From JBEISR01 sp044337705 (GTDB taxonomy: Bacteria > Planctomycetota > Planctomycetia > Pirellulales > Pirellulaceae), in contig JBIINB010000044.1 in NCBI GenBank assembly GCA_044337705.1, positions 1-32,001 on the forward strand: a stretch of DNA of 32,001 nucleotides. Reading direction: 5' to 3'. Each line of letters opens with the position of its first letter. Positions within the stretch are counted from its first letter, which is position 1. The notes under the pieces were generated by a model. It was not told the DNA's origin and searched no databases. It saw only the letters and a list, made by a program, of their open reading frames with translations. A program made the position numbers and the translations under genes. This document shows, in pieces, positions 1 through 8,725 of the stretch.

Positions 1-445
1 CCGTCACGGAATGCTCCTGCATCGCTTCCAGAAGTGCCGCCTGCGTCTTGGGAGGGGTGCGGTTGATTTCGTCAGCCAAGAGCATCTGAGTGAAAATCGG
101 CCCCTTTTCAAACACCAGATTCCGATGCCCCGTGTCAGGCGATTCTTGAATCAAGTCTGTGCCGGTGATGTCGGCAGGCATTAAGTCGGGGGTGAACTGA
201 ATTCGATGAAAGCTCAGGTGCATCGCGTCAGCCAGGGACCGGACCATCAACGTCTTGGCCAGCCCCGGTACCCCCTGCAGCAGGCAATGCCCCCTCGCCA
301 AAATCGCAATCAGCAATTGCTGAATGACCTCATCCTGACCGACGATCGTCTTGGCCACTTCATGCCGAATCTTTCGGCATGCTTCCATCAGTTCCTGTGC
401 ACGCTCGGTGTCCGAATGCGACAGGGAAGAGGCTAGGTCGCTCAA
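1..445 (-). CDS. MoxR-family AAA+ ATPase, N-terminal part (runs off the window edge)
   Basis: The 148 visible residues are the start of a MoxR-type AAA+ ATPase. Seen: an N-terminal helix with EACRKIRHEVAKTIVGQDEV, Walker A GVPGLAKT at about residues 58-65, the family stretch FTPDLMPADITGTD, and Walker B LLADEINR followed by TPPKTQAALLEAMQE, which ends at the window edge. MoxR ATPases are chaperone-like enzymes that mature or insert metal cofactors in partner proteins, and are often encoded beside DUF58 and von Willebrand A-domain genes; any such partners lie outside this window. The start is taken as TTG at 445, because AAGGAG sits about seven bases upstream and the residues after it fit the family; the first in-frame ATG, at 388, would cut the N-terminal helix. 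The family is clear. The individual substrate is unknown. Confidence 0.93.
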   Translation of the reverse strand, partial: MSDLASSLSHSDTERAQELMEACRKIRHEVAKTIVGQDEVIQQLLIAILARGHCLLQGVPGLAKTLMVRSLADAMHLSFHRIQFTPDLMPADITGTDLIQESPDTGHRNLVFEKGPIFTQMLLADEINRTPPKTQAALLEAMQEHSVT

Positions 446-852
446 GTCGTTTCTCCTTCTAGGCGAGGGCGAGGGCGGGAGCTAGGAAAGGCAGGCGATG
501 TCGGTGGGTCAGGCAGCGCGGGACCGTCCCATGGAGTACGGCAGTACAAACTGGAGCGAAGATCTTTCCGTCTCGAGTTCCCGCGCCTCCAACGGTCAGG
601 AAACAGTCAGCACAAGTCCTGCATATCCTCTCGAAAGTAGCATCGTTAGTGGGGGTTTGAAAGCTTTTTTCCAACGGGATTCCTTCGAACCAACCCCAAA
701 TCCAAACGGATCGCTAGCAGTATCGACTCCATTCCGCTGTTCGGACCAAGTTCGTCGGGTGCCTACCGAACCGACCTGTTCCCCCCCTCTTGAAGCAGCG
801 CCACATCAGATTTCAGAACTTCCCAACCTTCTCTGATATACCAGTAAAAACA

Positions 853-976
853 AAAGGTGGATGGCACCGACTAGCGATCGATTTGCCGAAAAACCACCAT
901 TACGGGGCGTGCTGCAGCCACTACCAAAGGTGGCTAGCACCGAAAAGAAAATCCCCCATTATGGACTATCCCTGCG
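853..976. repeat. 124-bp direct repeat, copy 1
   Basis: This copy matches 1047-1170 at about 120 of 124 positions (four substitutions by eye, no gap). It starts AAAGGTGGATGGCACCGA and ends CTATCCCTGCG, and carries two hairpin cores, GATGG-loop and GCTAG-loop, separated by a stretch containing AACCACCATT that can pair with the GGTGG arms. The high identity points to a recent duplication or to gene conversion. Confidence 0.9.
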
Positions 977-1046
977 ACGCCGAAAGGTGGATCGACGGCG
1001 AAAGGTGGATGGCACCGATTAGCGATCGAAAGGCGGATCGACGGCG

Positions 1047-1170
1047 AAAGGTGGATGGCACCGATTAGCGATCGATTTGCCGAAAAACCACCATTACGGG
1101 GCGTGCTGCAGCCACTACCAAAGGTGGCTAGCACCGAAAAGAAAACCCCCCATTATAGGCTATCCCTGCG
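1047..1170. repeat. 124-bp direct repeat, copy 2
   Basis: This is the second copy of the unit at 853-976, 194 bp downstream in the same orientation. Differences are a T for C after CACCGA and three changes in the CCCCCATTAT..CTATCC segment. It is followed immediately by a partial third unit (the core at 1180-1192). Confidence 0.9.
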
Positions 1171-1392
1171 CCGGCCAAAGGTGGATGGCACCGATTGGGA
1201 ATTGCTAGCGAAAGGGGATCGAGACCTCGATGTTTGTTCGGTCCTGCTTTCCATGCTCTGGGATGCAGACAGCTCTTGGTTTGGCCTATACTCCAGGAGA
1301 CTACGCCAGGAATCTACCCCGCCTGCAAATCCCCATCTGCATCCCGCCTGGAATCGATTTCCTTTCCTCCCTCCTGTAGGAAGTCCTCGCCA

Positions 1393-4300
1393 ATGTCGAA
1401 TCGATCTTCCTTGGCTCTTTGGACCTTGATGCTCGTTTTTCAGCCGCTGGTGACTCACTGCAGGTCCGACGAGCCGGCAGAGGGCAGGGCACTTTCCTTC
1501 GAAATGGAGATCCGATCGATTCTCCGCGCCCACTGCTTCGATTGCCATGGTGCCACCGGGGAAATCGAAGGAGAGCTCGACCTTCGACTGGTTCGCTTCA
1601 TGATCCGTGGTGGCCAAAGCGGTCCAGCGATCGCTCCCGGAAACGCCCAGGGAAGCCTGCTCATCGAACGAGTGTCTGCGGGGGAAATGCCTCCGGGAGA
1701 ACAGAAAGTCACCCTTGAAGAGTTGGAAAAGCTCCGCATCTGGATTGATCAGGGAGCAGCGACTCTGCGACCAGAGCCAGAATCGATTCCTCCAGGACTT
1801 GGGATCTCCCCCGAAGATCGCGCCTACTGGGCGTATCAACCGATCCCACGCAATCCCGCGCTCCCTTCGCTCCCGGACTCTCTGACCGGATCACTTGACC
1901 AACCACTGGATCGCTGGATGGCCGCCGATCTGCTGGCCGAAGATCCCGAAGAGGCGACAAAAGAGATCACCAGCCCGATAGCCGACCGGTCGACGTTGCT
2001 CAGACGAGCCAGCTTCTTGTTGATCGGCCTGCCTCCCGATAGCCAACTGTTGCAGGATGTAATCGAAGATACAGGTGACGACTGGTACGAGCGAATGATC
2101 GATCGCCTGCTGGCCAGTCCCCACTATGGAGAGCATTGGGGACGACACTGGCTGGATGCTGCAGGCTACGCTGATTCCGAAGGAGGCAACGAAAATGATG
2201 CGATCCGCCCTTGGGCATGGCGGTATCGCGACTGGGTGGTCCGATCGCTGAATGCCGACATGCCGCTAGATCAATGGATCACGCAGCAACTGGCGGGCGA
2301 TGAATTGGCGGGACCAAACGCCGGAGACTGGACTAACGAGCAGATCGACCTGCTTGCCGCGACAGGATTCCTACGCATGGCAGCCGATGGCACCGGCAGT
2401 GGCACCGATACCCCGGAGGCTCGCAATCAGACCATCGCCGACACTCTCAAGATCGTTGGAACATCGCTGCTTGGCACCAGCCTTCAGTGCGCTCAGTGCC
2501 ACGACCACCGCTACGACCCGATCCTGCACAGCGACTACTTCGCTCTCCGCGCCGTCTTCGCTCCGGCGCTCGACTGGCAACAGTGGAAGTCTCCACAAGC
2601 CCGTCTGATTTCGATCACGACCCAGTCCGAGCGGCAGCTTGGTGAGCAGTTGGAAAAGGAAGCGCTGGAGGTGGCGGCCGAGCGGGAGAAACAGCAGTCG
2701 GAGTCGATAGCCAAGGCCTTGGAAAAAGAGCTACTCAAGTACGAAGAACCGCTCCGTCAGATGCTCAAAGAAGCCTACCAGACTCCTGAGAAGGATCGAA
2801 CCGAAGCCCACAAGCAACTGCTTGCCGCCCATCCAAGCGTCCTCATTTCTCCTGGTGTCTTGTACCAGTATCTGCCAGAAGCCGCAGAGCAACTGAAGAA
2901 GCTGGATGAACAGATTGCGGCGATTCGGGCCAGGAAGCCACAGGAGCAATTCATCCATGCCCTGACGGAACCGGCCGGACATCTCCCTGAAACACGGCGA
3001 TTCCATCGAGGCGACCACCAACAGCCCAAAGAGCTTGTGGCTCCAGGTGGCCTGGCGGTCCTTGCTTCCTCGGGACATCGATTGGAATTTCCCTCCGATG
3101 ATCCCTCACTGCCCACCAGCGGCCGACGATTGGCGCTGGCGCGGTGGTTGACTGCGGAAGATCATCCGCTGCTAGCTCGTGTCTTGGTCAATCGCATCTG
3201 GATGCTTCACTTCGGAGAAGGGTTCGTCGCAACCCCAGGTGATTTTGGCAAGCTGGGGGCGCCCGTCGAACACCGCCAGGTGCTCGACTTCCTTGCCGAT
3301 CAGCTGAAACAGTCCGGCTGGAGCCTCAAGCAGCTGCATCGCACCATCCTTCTGTCGCGAGCTTGGCGGCAAGCCTCCGGCGACGAATCGATGGCCCGAC
3401 GAAAACTGATACGACTCCCCGCCGAATCGATGCGCGATGCGATGCTGGCCGCCTCCGGGTCGCTCGATCATACCCTTGGTGGCCCTCCGAATGCAGTCAA
3501 GGAAGATGACTCGGGTCAAGTCGTCGTCGATGGCAGCCAGACTCGTCGAAGCCTCTATATCCAGGTGCGTCGAAGCCGGCCGGTGGCCATGCTACAAGCG
3601 TTCGATGCACCGGTCATGGAAACCAACTGCGAACGGCGCGCCAGCTCGACGATCGCACCTCAGTCGCTGATGCTGATGAATGGCGAATTCATCCTAGAGC
3701 AGGCGATGCGGCTAGCCGACCAAGTACAGAAGATTCCGGCATCCGTCCAAGCAGCACCGCGATCCGACCTGCCTCCCTTGCCACCGACTCCCCAGTCGAC
3801 CTGGGAATATGGATATGGCCGCTGGGATGACACTGTTCAGAAAGTTGATGGGTTCCAGAAACTTGGATACTGGACCGGTTCTCAGTGGCAAGCCTCGGCG
3901 CAACTCCCCGATCCCGCAGTTGGCTGGGTGATCTGGCATGCTCAGGGAGGACACCCGGACGTGCCCGAGCGGGCGGTGGTCCGGCGATGGACTGCACCCA
4001 CCCCAGGACGACTGAAACTCGATGGACCACTGGCCCATCTTTCACCTCACGGCGATGGTGTGCAAGGCAGAATCGTATCGAGTCGGCGTGGCCTTCTGGG
4101 AAGCTGGACCTCGCTGAATCAGTCGGTCGAGACGTCGGTGGCGGAATTCGATGTCGAGGCAGGTGAATCGATCGACTGGGTCGTCGACTGCATCCAGCAT
4201 CAGACATCCGACTCCTTCCATTGGATCGCTACCCTTCAGTGGACAACCTCTGGCGAATCGGCCAGACGGATCGTTTCCAGCGAACAGTTCCGCGGACCTC

Positions 4301-4533
4301 AGATCGAGCCCGCCAGGATGCAGCAGGAGATCGACGCTCTGTGGCGCGCAGTAACTGGCGGCAGCCCCAGCGATTTCCAGTGGCAGGCAGCTTGGAACTT
4401 CGTCGCCAAACAATATACGCTTCTGCACGCCAACCCCGAACTGGTTCCACCCGGATCAACTCCCTGGCGACAGACGCTCCAACAGATCGCACAGGCCCTG
4501 ATGAGCTCTAATGAGTTTCTTTACCTCCCTTGA
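1393..4533 (+). CDS. Secreted PSCyt1-DUF1549-DUF1553 planctomycete cytochrome-type protein
   Basis: This 1046-aa protein is typical of planctomycetes. Seen in order: a signal peptide (hydrophobic ALWTLMLVFQPLVT), a PSCyt1 haem-type motif CFDCH at residues 48-52, a DUF1549 (PSCyt2) domain at about 175-385 with a second CAQCH at 366-370 followed by DHRYDPI, a charged probably coiled-coil linker at about 413-520, and a DUF1553 (PSD1) domain from about 575 (LARVLVNRIWMLHFGEGFV). A Trp/Gly-rich segment at about 790-950, probably a beta-sandwich, interrupts the usual C-terminal part, which ends NEFLYLP as in relatives. The function is unproven; such proteins are proposed to act in the envelope with a DUF1501 partner, here the next gene. 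ATG 1393 was chosen over longer frames because it yields the signal peptide and follows AGGAAG by nine bases. Confidence 0.93.
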   Translation: MSNRSSLALWTLMLVFQPLVTHCRSDEPAEGRALSFEMEIRSILRAHCFDCHGATGEIEGELDLRLVRFMIRGGQSGPAIAPGNAQGSLLIERVSAGEMPPGEQKVTLEELEKLRIWIDQGAATLRPEPESIPPGLGISPEDRAYWAYQPIPRNPALPSLPDSLTGSLDQPLDRWMAADLLAEDPEEATKEITSPIADRSTLLRRASFLLIGLPPDSQLLQDVIEDTGDDWYERMIDRLLASPHYGEHWGRHWLDAAGYADSEGGNENDAIRPWAWRYRDWVVRSLNADMPLDQWITQQLAGDELAGPNAGDWTNEQIDLLAATGFLRMAADGTGSGTDTPEARNQTIADTLKIVGTSLLGTSLQCAQCHDHRYDPILHSDYFALRAVFAPALDWQQWKSPQARLISITTQSERQLGEQLEKEALEVAAEREKQQSESIAKALEKELLKYEEPLRQMLKEAYQTPEKDRTEAHKQLLAAHPSVLISPGVLYQYLPEAAEQLKKLDEQIAAIRARKPQEQFIHALTEPAGHLPETRRFHRGDHQQPKELVAPGGLAVLASSGHRLEFPSDDPSLPTSGRRLALARWLTAEDHPLLARVLVNRIWMLHFGEGFVATPGDFGKLGAPVEHRQVLDFLADQLKQSGWSLKQLHRTILLSRAWRQASGDESMARRKLIRLPAESMRDAMLAASGSLDHTLGGPPNAVKEDDSGQVVVDGSQTRRSLYIQVRRSRPVAMLQAFDAPVMETNCERRASSTIAPQSLMLMNGEFILEQAMRLADQVQKIPASVQAAPRSDLPPLPPTPQSTWEYGYGRWDDTVQKVDGFQKLGYWTGSQWQASAQLPDPAVGWVIWHAQGGHPDVPERAVVRRWTAPTPGRLKLDGPLAHLSPHGDGVQGRIVSSRRGLLGSWTSLNQSVETSVAEFDVEAGESIDWVVDCIQHQTSDSFHWIATLQWTTSGESARRIVSSEQFRGPQIEPARMQQEIDALWRAVTGGSPSDFQWQAAWNFVAKQYTLLHANPELVPPGSTPWRQTLQQIAQALMSSNEFLYLP

Positions 4534-4587
4534 TGATGGCTAGCGATCCGGAACCTTTTGCCATTACCGCGACAGGAAATTTCCGCC

Positions 4588-6078
4588 ATGAAATTCGAGA
4601 ACAAGTTGCCTCAAGGCGAACCCGTGGCGGACGAAGCAGCGGCGATAAGAATCACTCGTCGCGGCCTGCTGGAACGAACCGGTATGGGGATCGGGGCTGT
4701 GGCGCTCGCCTGGCTGATGCAGCAGGATCAAGCCCAAGGATCTCCCAAGAAGGCGAAGGGGGAGAAGTCGCACAACCTGCAACCGCGTCCACCCCATCAT
4801 CCACCGCGCGCTCGCGCCATGATCTCGCTCTTCCAGCACGGCGGTCCCTCCCACATGGACCTAACCGATCCCAAGCCGCAGTTGAGCAAGTTTCATGGGA
4901 CGGAGTACCCCGGCGAGATCGCCTACAGCTTTGTCAACGAGGCAAGCAAGAAGCTACTCGGTTCGCCCTGGAAATTCTCAAGGCACGGCCAGTGCGGCAT
5001 GGAACTCTCCGAGCTGCTTCCCGAAACGGGCAAGATCGCCGACCGCATCTGCCTGATCCGTAGCATGCACACCGGCGCCAACGGCCATGAGGTGTCGATT
5101 CGCTACTTCCATGGCGGCATCCCAGGGGTGCTGGGCCGTCCCCATCTGGCCTCCTGGTTGCTCTATGGCCTGGGCTCCGAAACGCAGGATCTCCCCGCCT
5201 ACATGGTGCTGACCGATCCGGGCGGGCATCCGGTCGATGGTGTCAACAACTGGTCGAGCGGCTTCATGCCGGCGATGTTCCAGGGGACCGTTCTGCGGCC
5301 GCAGGAACCGAGGATACTGAATCTTCAGCCCGCCGCTCATCATCGCGGACAGCCACAGCAGCACCAACTGGAACTCCTGCAGGCGCTCAACCAACAGCAC
5401 CTTCAGCAGTTTCCGTTCGATGCAGATCTGGAGGCGAGGATCGCCAGCTATGAACTTGCTGCCCGCATGCAGACCGCCGCCGAGGAAGCACTGGATGTCA
5501 CCCGTGAGACCGCCGCGACCCATCGAATGTACGGACTGGATAACGAGGCGACTCGGGAATACGGCACGCGATGCTTAATCGCTAGAAGGCTGGTGGAACG
5601 AGGCGTCAGATTTGTGCAGCTGTTTCATGCGGGACAGCCCTGGGACAATCACAGTGCCCTGCGCACCGCATTGCCATCGATCTGCCGCAAAACCGATCGA
5701 CCGGCCGCCGCGCTGGTGGAAGACCTGCACCAACGAGGGCTGCTGGAAGAGACCATCGTCCACTGGGGTGGCGAGATCGGTCGCTTGCCGGTGACTCAGA
5801 ACCATGGATCGCCAGAGAAGGATGGCCGGGACCACAACGGACAGGGCTTCAGCATCTGGCTGGCAGGAGGCGGGATCCGGCCCGGGATGGTGTACGGTGC
5901 CACAGACGAGTTTGGTCATCGCGCCGTGGAAAACATCGTGACCCCGAACGATTTCACAGCGACGCTGATGCATCTTTTCGGACTGGATGCCCAGTCGGTG
6001 GTCTTTGAACATCATGGCCAAAAGCAGGTCGCCACCGCCGGCCGCCAAGCCCAGCGGCTCGATGCGATTCTCGCCTGA
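4588..6078 (+). CDS. DUF1501 family protein with Tat-like signal
   Basis: This 496-aa protein begins with a twin-arginine-like leader (ITRRGLLERTG then a hydrophobic stretch) at about residues 22-45, so export folded through Tat is likely. The DUF1501 core is recognised by AMISLFQHGGPSHMDLTDPKP near residue 75, GNGHEV-like ANGHEVSIRYFHGG, WDNHS, and the late IVHWGGEIGR and GRDHNGQGFSIWLAGGGI. The family is related to the alkaline phosphatase/sulfatase fold, but its reaction is not established. It follows the DUF1553 gene by 54 bp on the same strand, a pairing repeated many times in planctomycete genomes, so the two are probably cotranscribed and work together. ATG 4588 was preferred over an upstream TTG because AGGAA precedes it. 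Confidence 0.93.
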   Translation: MKFENKLPQGEPVADEAAAIRITRRGLLERTGMGIGAVALAWLMQQDQAQGSPKKAKGEKSHNLQPRPPHHPPRARAMISLFQHGGPSHMDLTDPKPQLSKFHGTEYPGEIAYSFVNEASKKLLGSPWKFSRHGQCGMELSELLPETGKIADRICLIRSMHTGANGHEVSIRYFHGGIPGVLGRPHLASWLLYGLGSETQDLPAYMVLTDPGGHPVDGVNNWSSGFMPAMFQGTVLRPQEPRILNLQPAAHHRGQPQQHQLELLQALNQQHLQQFPFDADLEARIASYELAARMQTAAEEALDVTRETAATHRMYGLDNEATREYGTRCLIARRLVERGVRFVQLFHAGQPWDNHSALRTALPSICRKTDRPAAALVEDLHQRGLLEETIVHWGGEIGRLPVTQNHGSPEKDGRDHNGQGFSIWLAGGGIRPGMVYGATDEFGHRAVENIVTPNDFTATLMHLFGLDAQSVVFEHHGQKQVATAGRQAQRLDAILA

Positions 6079-6385
6079 GGAAAGGGTCATCTCTGCGAAG
6101 GCACCGCGTCGGGAGCCCCCCCTGGTCAAGACTCCCCCCCAACGAGCAAAGTCGCTGCGGCGACAAATGCCATTGCTCCGAAAGACCACGCCGGCTGGTC
6201 GGCGCATGGATACCCCCTCGCAGGCTGTCTTTCTCGCACATCGAGAAAACGGGGACATGCACCAAGCCCACGGAGCGAAAGCATCTGCGAGTTGCCAACA
6301 GTCTTTGAAGGGCCATGACATAAGGAACCGTGGGTGTTAAAATGAAAGCTCCTGCCTTTCCATAGCCTCTCTGAGGAGTTCCTCG
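6079..6385. other. 307-bp intergenic region upstream of the first PQQ-like gene
   Basis: No gene is recognised here. The frame that remains open across part of it is a continuation over the end of the DUF1501 gene in another phase. The right end holds a candidate promoter (6315-6343) and the ribosome site GAGGAG just before ATG 6386. I see no clear terminator hairpin after the DUF1501 stop. Confidence 0.6.
6315..6343 (+). promoter_or_regulatory. Candidate sigma70-type promoter for the PQQ-like gene
   Basis: A -35-like ATGACA (6315-6320) and a -10-like TAAAAT (6338-6343) are separated by exactly 17 bases; each matches the bacterial consensus at five of six positions. A start near 6350 would leave a leader of about 36 bases before ATG 6386. 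This is a sequence match only. Confidence 0.45.
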
Positions 6386-8659
6386 ATGATCGTGCGATCG
6401 AGCGTCTGGGTCTGGATGCACCGGGCCTCTCTGGTTGCGACACTTGGCGTTCTGTGGCTTGCCGGCATGCCTTCGGCAGGTGCGGTCGATGTGGCCAATC
6501 CGGCTGATCCGATGGATTGGCCACACTGGCGAGGCCCCGACATGAATGGGCTTTCCCTGGAGAAAGGGCTTCCCGAGAAATGGTCGCCCAAGGGAGAAAA
6601 CCTACTTTGGCGACGCGAGGATCTGGCCAGCCGATCAACCCCGATCGTCATGAATGGAAGGCTGTATGCGGTTTGCCGGGCCTTCCCGGAGACGACCCAG
6701 GAAGGAGAAAAGACGGTCTGCGCCGACGCCAAGACCGGTGACCTTCTCTGGGAGAGTATTCACAACATCTATCTGTCCGATGCGCCGGCCGAAAGGGTGG
6801 GATGGTCGAGCGTCGTAGGGGATCCGGAGACCGATCGAGTCTATGTGCTGGGACTGGGATGTTCCTTTCAATGCCTGGACGGCAAGACCGGCAAGGTCAT
6901 CTGGGAACATTCGATGAGCGAAGAGTACGGCATGCTTTCGACCTACGGCGGCCGTACCAATTTCCCGGTCGTCTTTGAAGACTTGGTGATCATCAGTGGT
7001 GTGATGACCGGATGGGGTGACACAGCCATCCCGGCGCACCGCTTTGTCGCCTTCGACAAGAACACCGGTGCTGCGGTCTGGTTCCTGAGCACCAAACTGC
7101 GCCCCGAAGATACCACCTACAGCACTCCGGTCTTCGCGATGCTGGGTGGCCAGGCGGCGATGGTGGTGGGCGCCGGAGACGGTGCCATCTATGCGATTCA
7201 ACCCCGCACCGGCAAAGTGATCTGGAAGTACCAAGCTTCCACTCGTGGACTCAATACCACTCCCGTCGTCGATAGCAACGGCATCGTCTATAGCGGTCAT
7301 GGCGAACAGAATTCCAGTGACACCACCATCCTGGGGTCGATCTTTGCCTTCGATGGAAACACCCAGGGAGAGATCACCGAAGACAAGCTGCTGTGGAAAA
7401 TCCCCAAGCGAACTGTCGGCAGATCGTCTCCGATCAAAGTGGGCGATCGACTCTACTGCGTCGAAGATGGTGCACTGCTGGTGATCATCGATGCGAAGAC
7501 AGGCGAGGAAGTGGCCACCAAGAAATTGGGCCGTATTATGTTTGGCAGTCTGGTCGCTGGAGACGGCAAAATCTACGCGGTTGAAAATACCGGTCGCTGT
7601 TACGTGCTCCGACCCACCGAAAACGGCGTCGAAGTGATCAGCGAAGCACGGCTTCCCAATGGCGAAGAAGTCCACGGCTCTCCCATCATCTCGCACGGCC
7701 GAATCTATATCCCATCCAATTCAGCGATGTACTGCATCGGCGATGCCAGCATCCCTCCGGCGATCGAACCACGTCCGGCAGCAGTTGCCGAATCTCCTGT
7801 AGCCGACGACTCCCAGGTCGCCCACCTGCAACTGGCTCCCGTCGAAGCCATCCTTGCCCCCAAACAGAACGCGCGTTATCAGTTGCGCGCCTTCAACAAG
7901 AAGGGACAGTACCTAAAACTGATCCCCGATGCGACGGTTACGGCAGAAGCAGGTGCCTTCAGTCCCGAGCTGGTCTACTCGGCACCCGACCTGCCAGCCG
8001 GGGATGGTTCCACGCAAGTGGCCGGGATCAAGATGGAAGCCAAGCTGGGTGATTTGACTGCGTCCGCTCGAGCCCGCGTCGTCCCTAAATTGCCTTGGAA
8101 GTTTGATTTTTCCGATGGCAAGGTGCCTCCCGTCTGGATCGGAGCCGACTACCGGCACAAGGGGGCCGAGATCGAAGGCGAGAAGGCACTGGTCAAGGTC
8201 AGTACTATTCCCAAGGGGACCCGCAGCCAAGCTTGGATGGGCTGGCCAAGCCTCCACGACTACACCATCCAGGCCGATTTCCTTGCGACGGAGAAAAATG
8301 GACGAGTCCCCGATATGGGACTGATCAACCAGCGGTACACCCTGGACCTGCAGGGGGCACAGAAACTGCAGATCCGCTCCTGGACCCCACGACTGGAACT
8401 CCGTTTCGCTAAAACCATCCCATTCGAATGGAAGGCCAACACCTGGTACACGATGAAGTTCCAAAGCGAAAATCGGGAAGGGGAAGTGATGCTCCGCGGT
8501 AAGGTTTGGCCAAGAGGTGAGGCCGAACCGGAAGCTTGGAGCATCGAAGCGGCCGACGCAACACCCAATCGCATCGGTAGCCCCGGCCTTTTTGGAAACG
8601 CAACCGATTCGGAGTTCTATCTCGATAACGTTCTGGTCACTCCAAACGCGACTCCTTGA
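6386..8659 (+). CDS. Secreted PQQ-binding-like beta-propeller protein with C-terminal beta domain
   Basis: This 757-aa exported protein has a signal peptide ending near residue 33 (GMPSAGA). DWPHWRGPDMNGLS near residue 44 is the classic opening of planctomycete PQQ-like outer-membrane-assembly/dehydrogenase-type propellers. Blade repeats with DAKTGDLLWES, DGKTGKVIWEH, QPRTGKVIWKY and DAKTGEEVATK follow to about residue 455. A proline/alanine-rich linker leads to a beta-rich region, and the last 180 residues (FDFSDGKVPPVWIGADYRHKG to EFYLDNVLVTP) resemble a concanavalin/LamG-like domain. I cannot see whether PQQ is really bound; many relatives use the fold only as a scaffold. GAGGAG lies upstream of the ATG. 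It probably heads a unit with the next propeller gene 66 bp downstream. Confidence 0.9.
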   Translation: MIVRSSVWVWMHRASLVATLGVLWLAGMPSAGAVDVANPADPMDWPHWRGPDMNGLSLEKGLPEKWSPKGENLLWRREDLASRSTPIVMNGRLYAVCRAFPETTQEGEKTVCADAKTGDLLWESIHNIYLSDAPAERVGWSSVVGDPETDRVYVLGLGCSFQCLDGKTGKVIWEHSMSEEYGMLSTYGGRTNFPVVFEDLVIISGVMTGWGDTAIPAHRFVAFDKNTGAAVWFLSTKLRPEDTTYSTPVFAMLGGQAAMVVGAGDGAIYAIQPRTGKVIWKYQASTRGLNTTPVVDSNGIVYSGHGEQNSSDTTILGSIFAFDGNTQGEITEDKLLWKIPKRTVGRSSPIKVGDRLYCVEDGALLVIIDAKTGEEVATKKLGRIMFGSLVAGDGKIYAVENTGRCYVLRPTENGVEVISEARLPNGEEVHGSPIISHGRIYIPSNSAMYCIGDASIPPAIEPRPAAVAESPVADDSQVAHLQLAPVEAILAPKQNARYQLRAFNKKGQYLKLIPDATVTAEAGAFSPELVYSAPDLPAGDGSTQVAGIKMEAKLGDLTASARARVVPKLPWKFDFSDGKVPPVWIGADYRHKGAEIEGEKALVKVSTIPKGTRSQAWMGWPSLHDYTIQADFLATEKNGRVPDMGLINQRYTLDLQGAQKLQIRSWTPRLELRFAKTIPFEWKANTWYTMKFQSENREGEVMLRGKVWPRGEAEPEAWSIEAADATPNRIGSPGLFGNATDSEFYLDNVLVTPNATP

Positions 8660-8725
8660 CGGAACCTGCACACCGACCCGGTCTCCATTCCCTGAAACCA
8701 ATCCGAACCCATGAGGACTTGTTCG

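Larger units (their letters stand above)
853..1192. repeat. REP-like array with six GGTG-N5-CACC hairpin cores
   Basis: Six copies of the palindromic core GGTG-N5-CACC are seen at 856-868, 929-941, 1004-1016, 1050-1062, 1123-1135 and 1180-1192, each preceded by AAA. The loop is either GATGG or GCTAG. Four copies share the wider word AAAGGTGGATGGCACCGA. Degenerate forms lacking the CACC arm (near 986 and 1030) fill the gaps. The last copy continues as CCGATTGGGAA, close to the GAATTGGGAA seen at the tandem pair near 30230, so this array belongs to the same repeat family as those beside the insertion sequence and the RAYT-like gene. Each core can form a 4-bp stem with a 5-base loop. Spacing is irregular, unlike CRISPR. 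Confidence 0.8.
446..1392. other. 947-bp intergenic region without a convincing gene
   Basis: This gap separates the leftward MoxR gene from the rightward PSCyt1 gene. Open frames on both strands are short, overlap one another and show no recognisable domain. The left part (446-850) holds nothing I can name beyond the presumed MoxR control region. The right part (853-1192) is the REP-like repeat array listed separately. The last 200 bases must contain the control region of the PSCyt1 gene, whose ribosome site AGGAAG lies just before its ATG. Confidence 0.6.

Noticed and set aside
853..1192. The repeat array as a CRISPR locus
   Set aside because: Core spacing is irregular (about 73, 75, 46, 73 and 57 bp), the intervening sequence is itself repeated rather than unique, and no cas gene is near.
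498..1429. Several open frames between MoxR and the PSCyt1 gene
   Set aside because: They overlap each other on both strands, run through the repeat array, have no domain and lack good ribosome sites; the repeats themselves explain the open phases.
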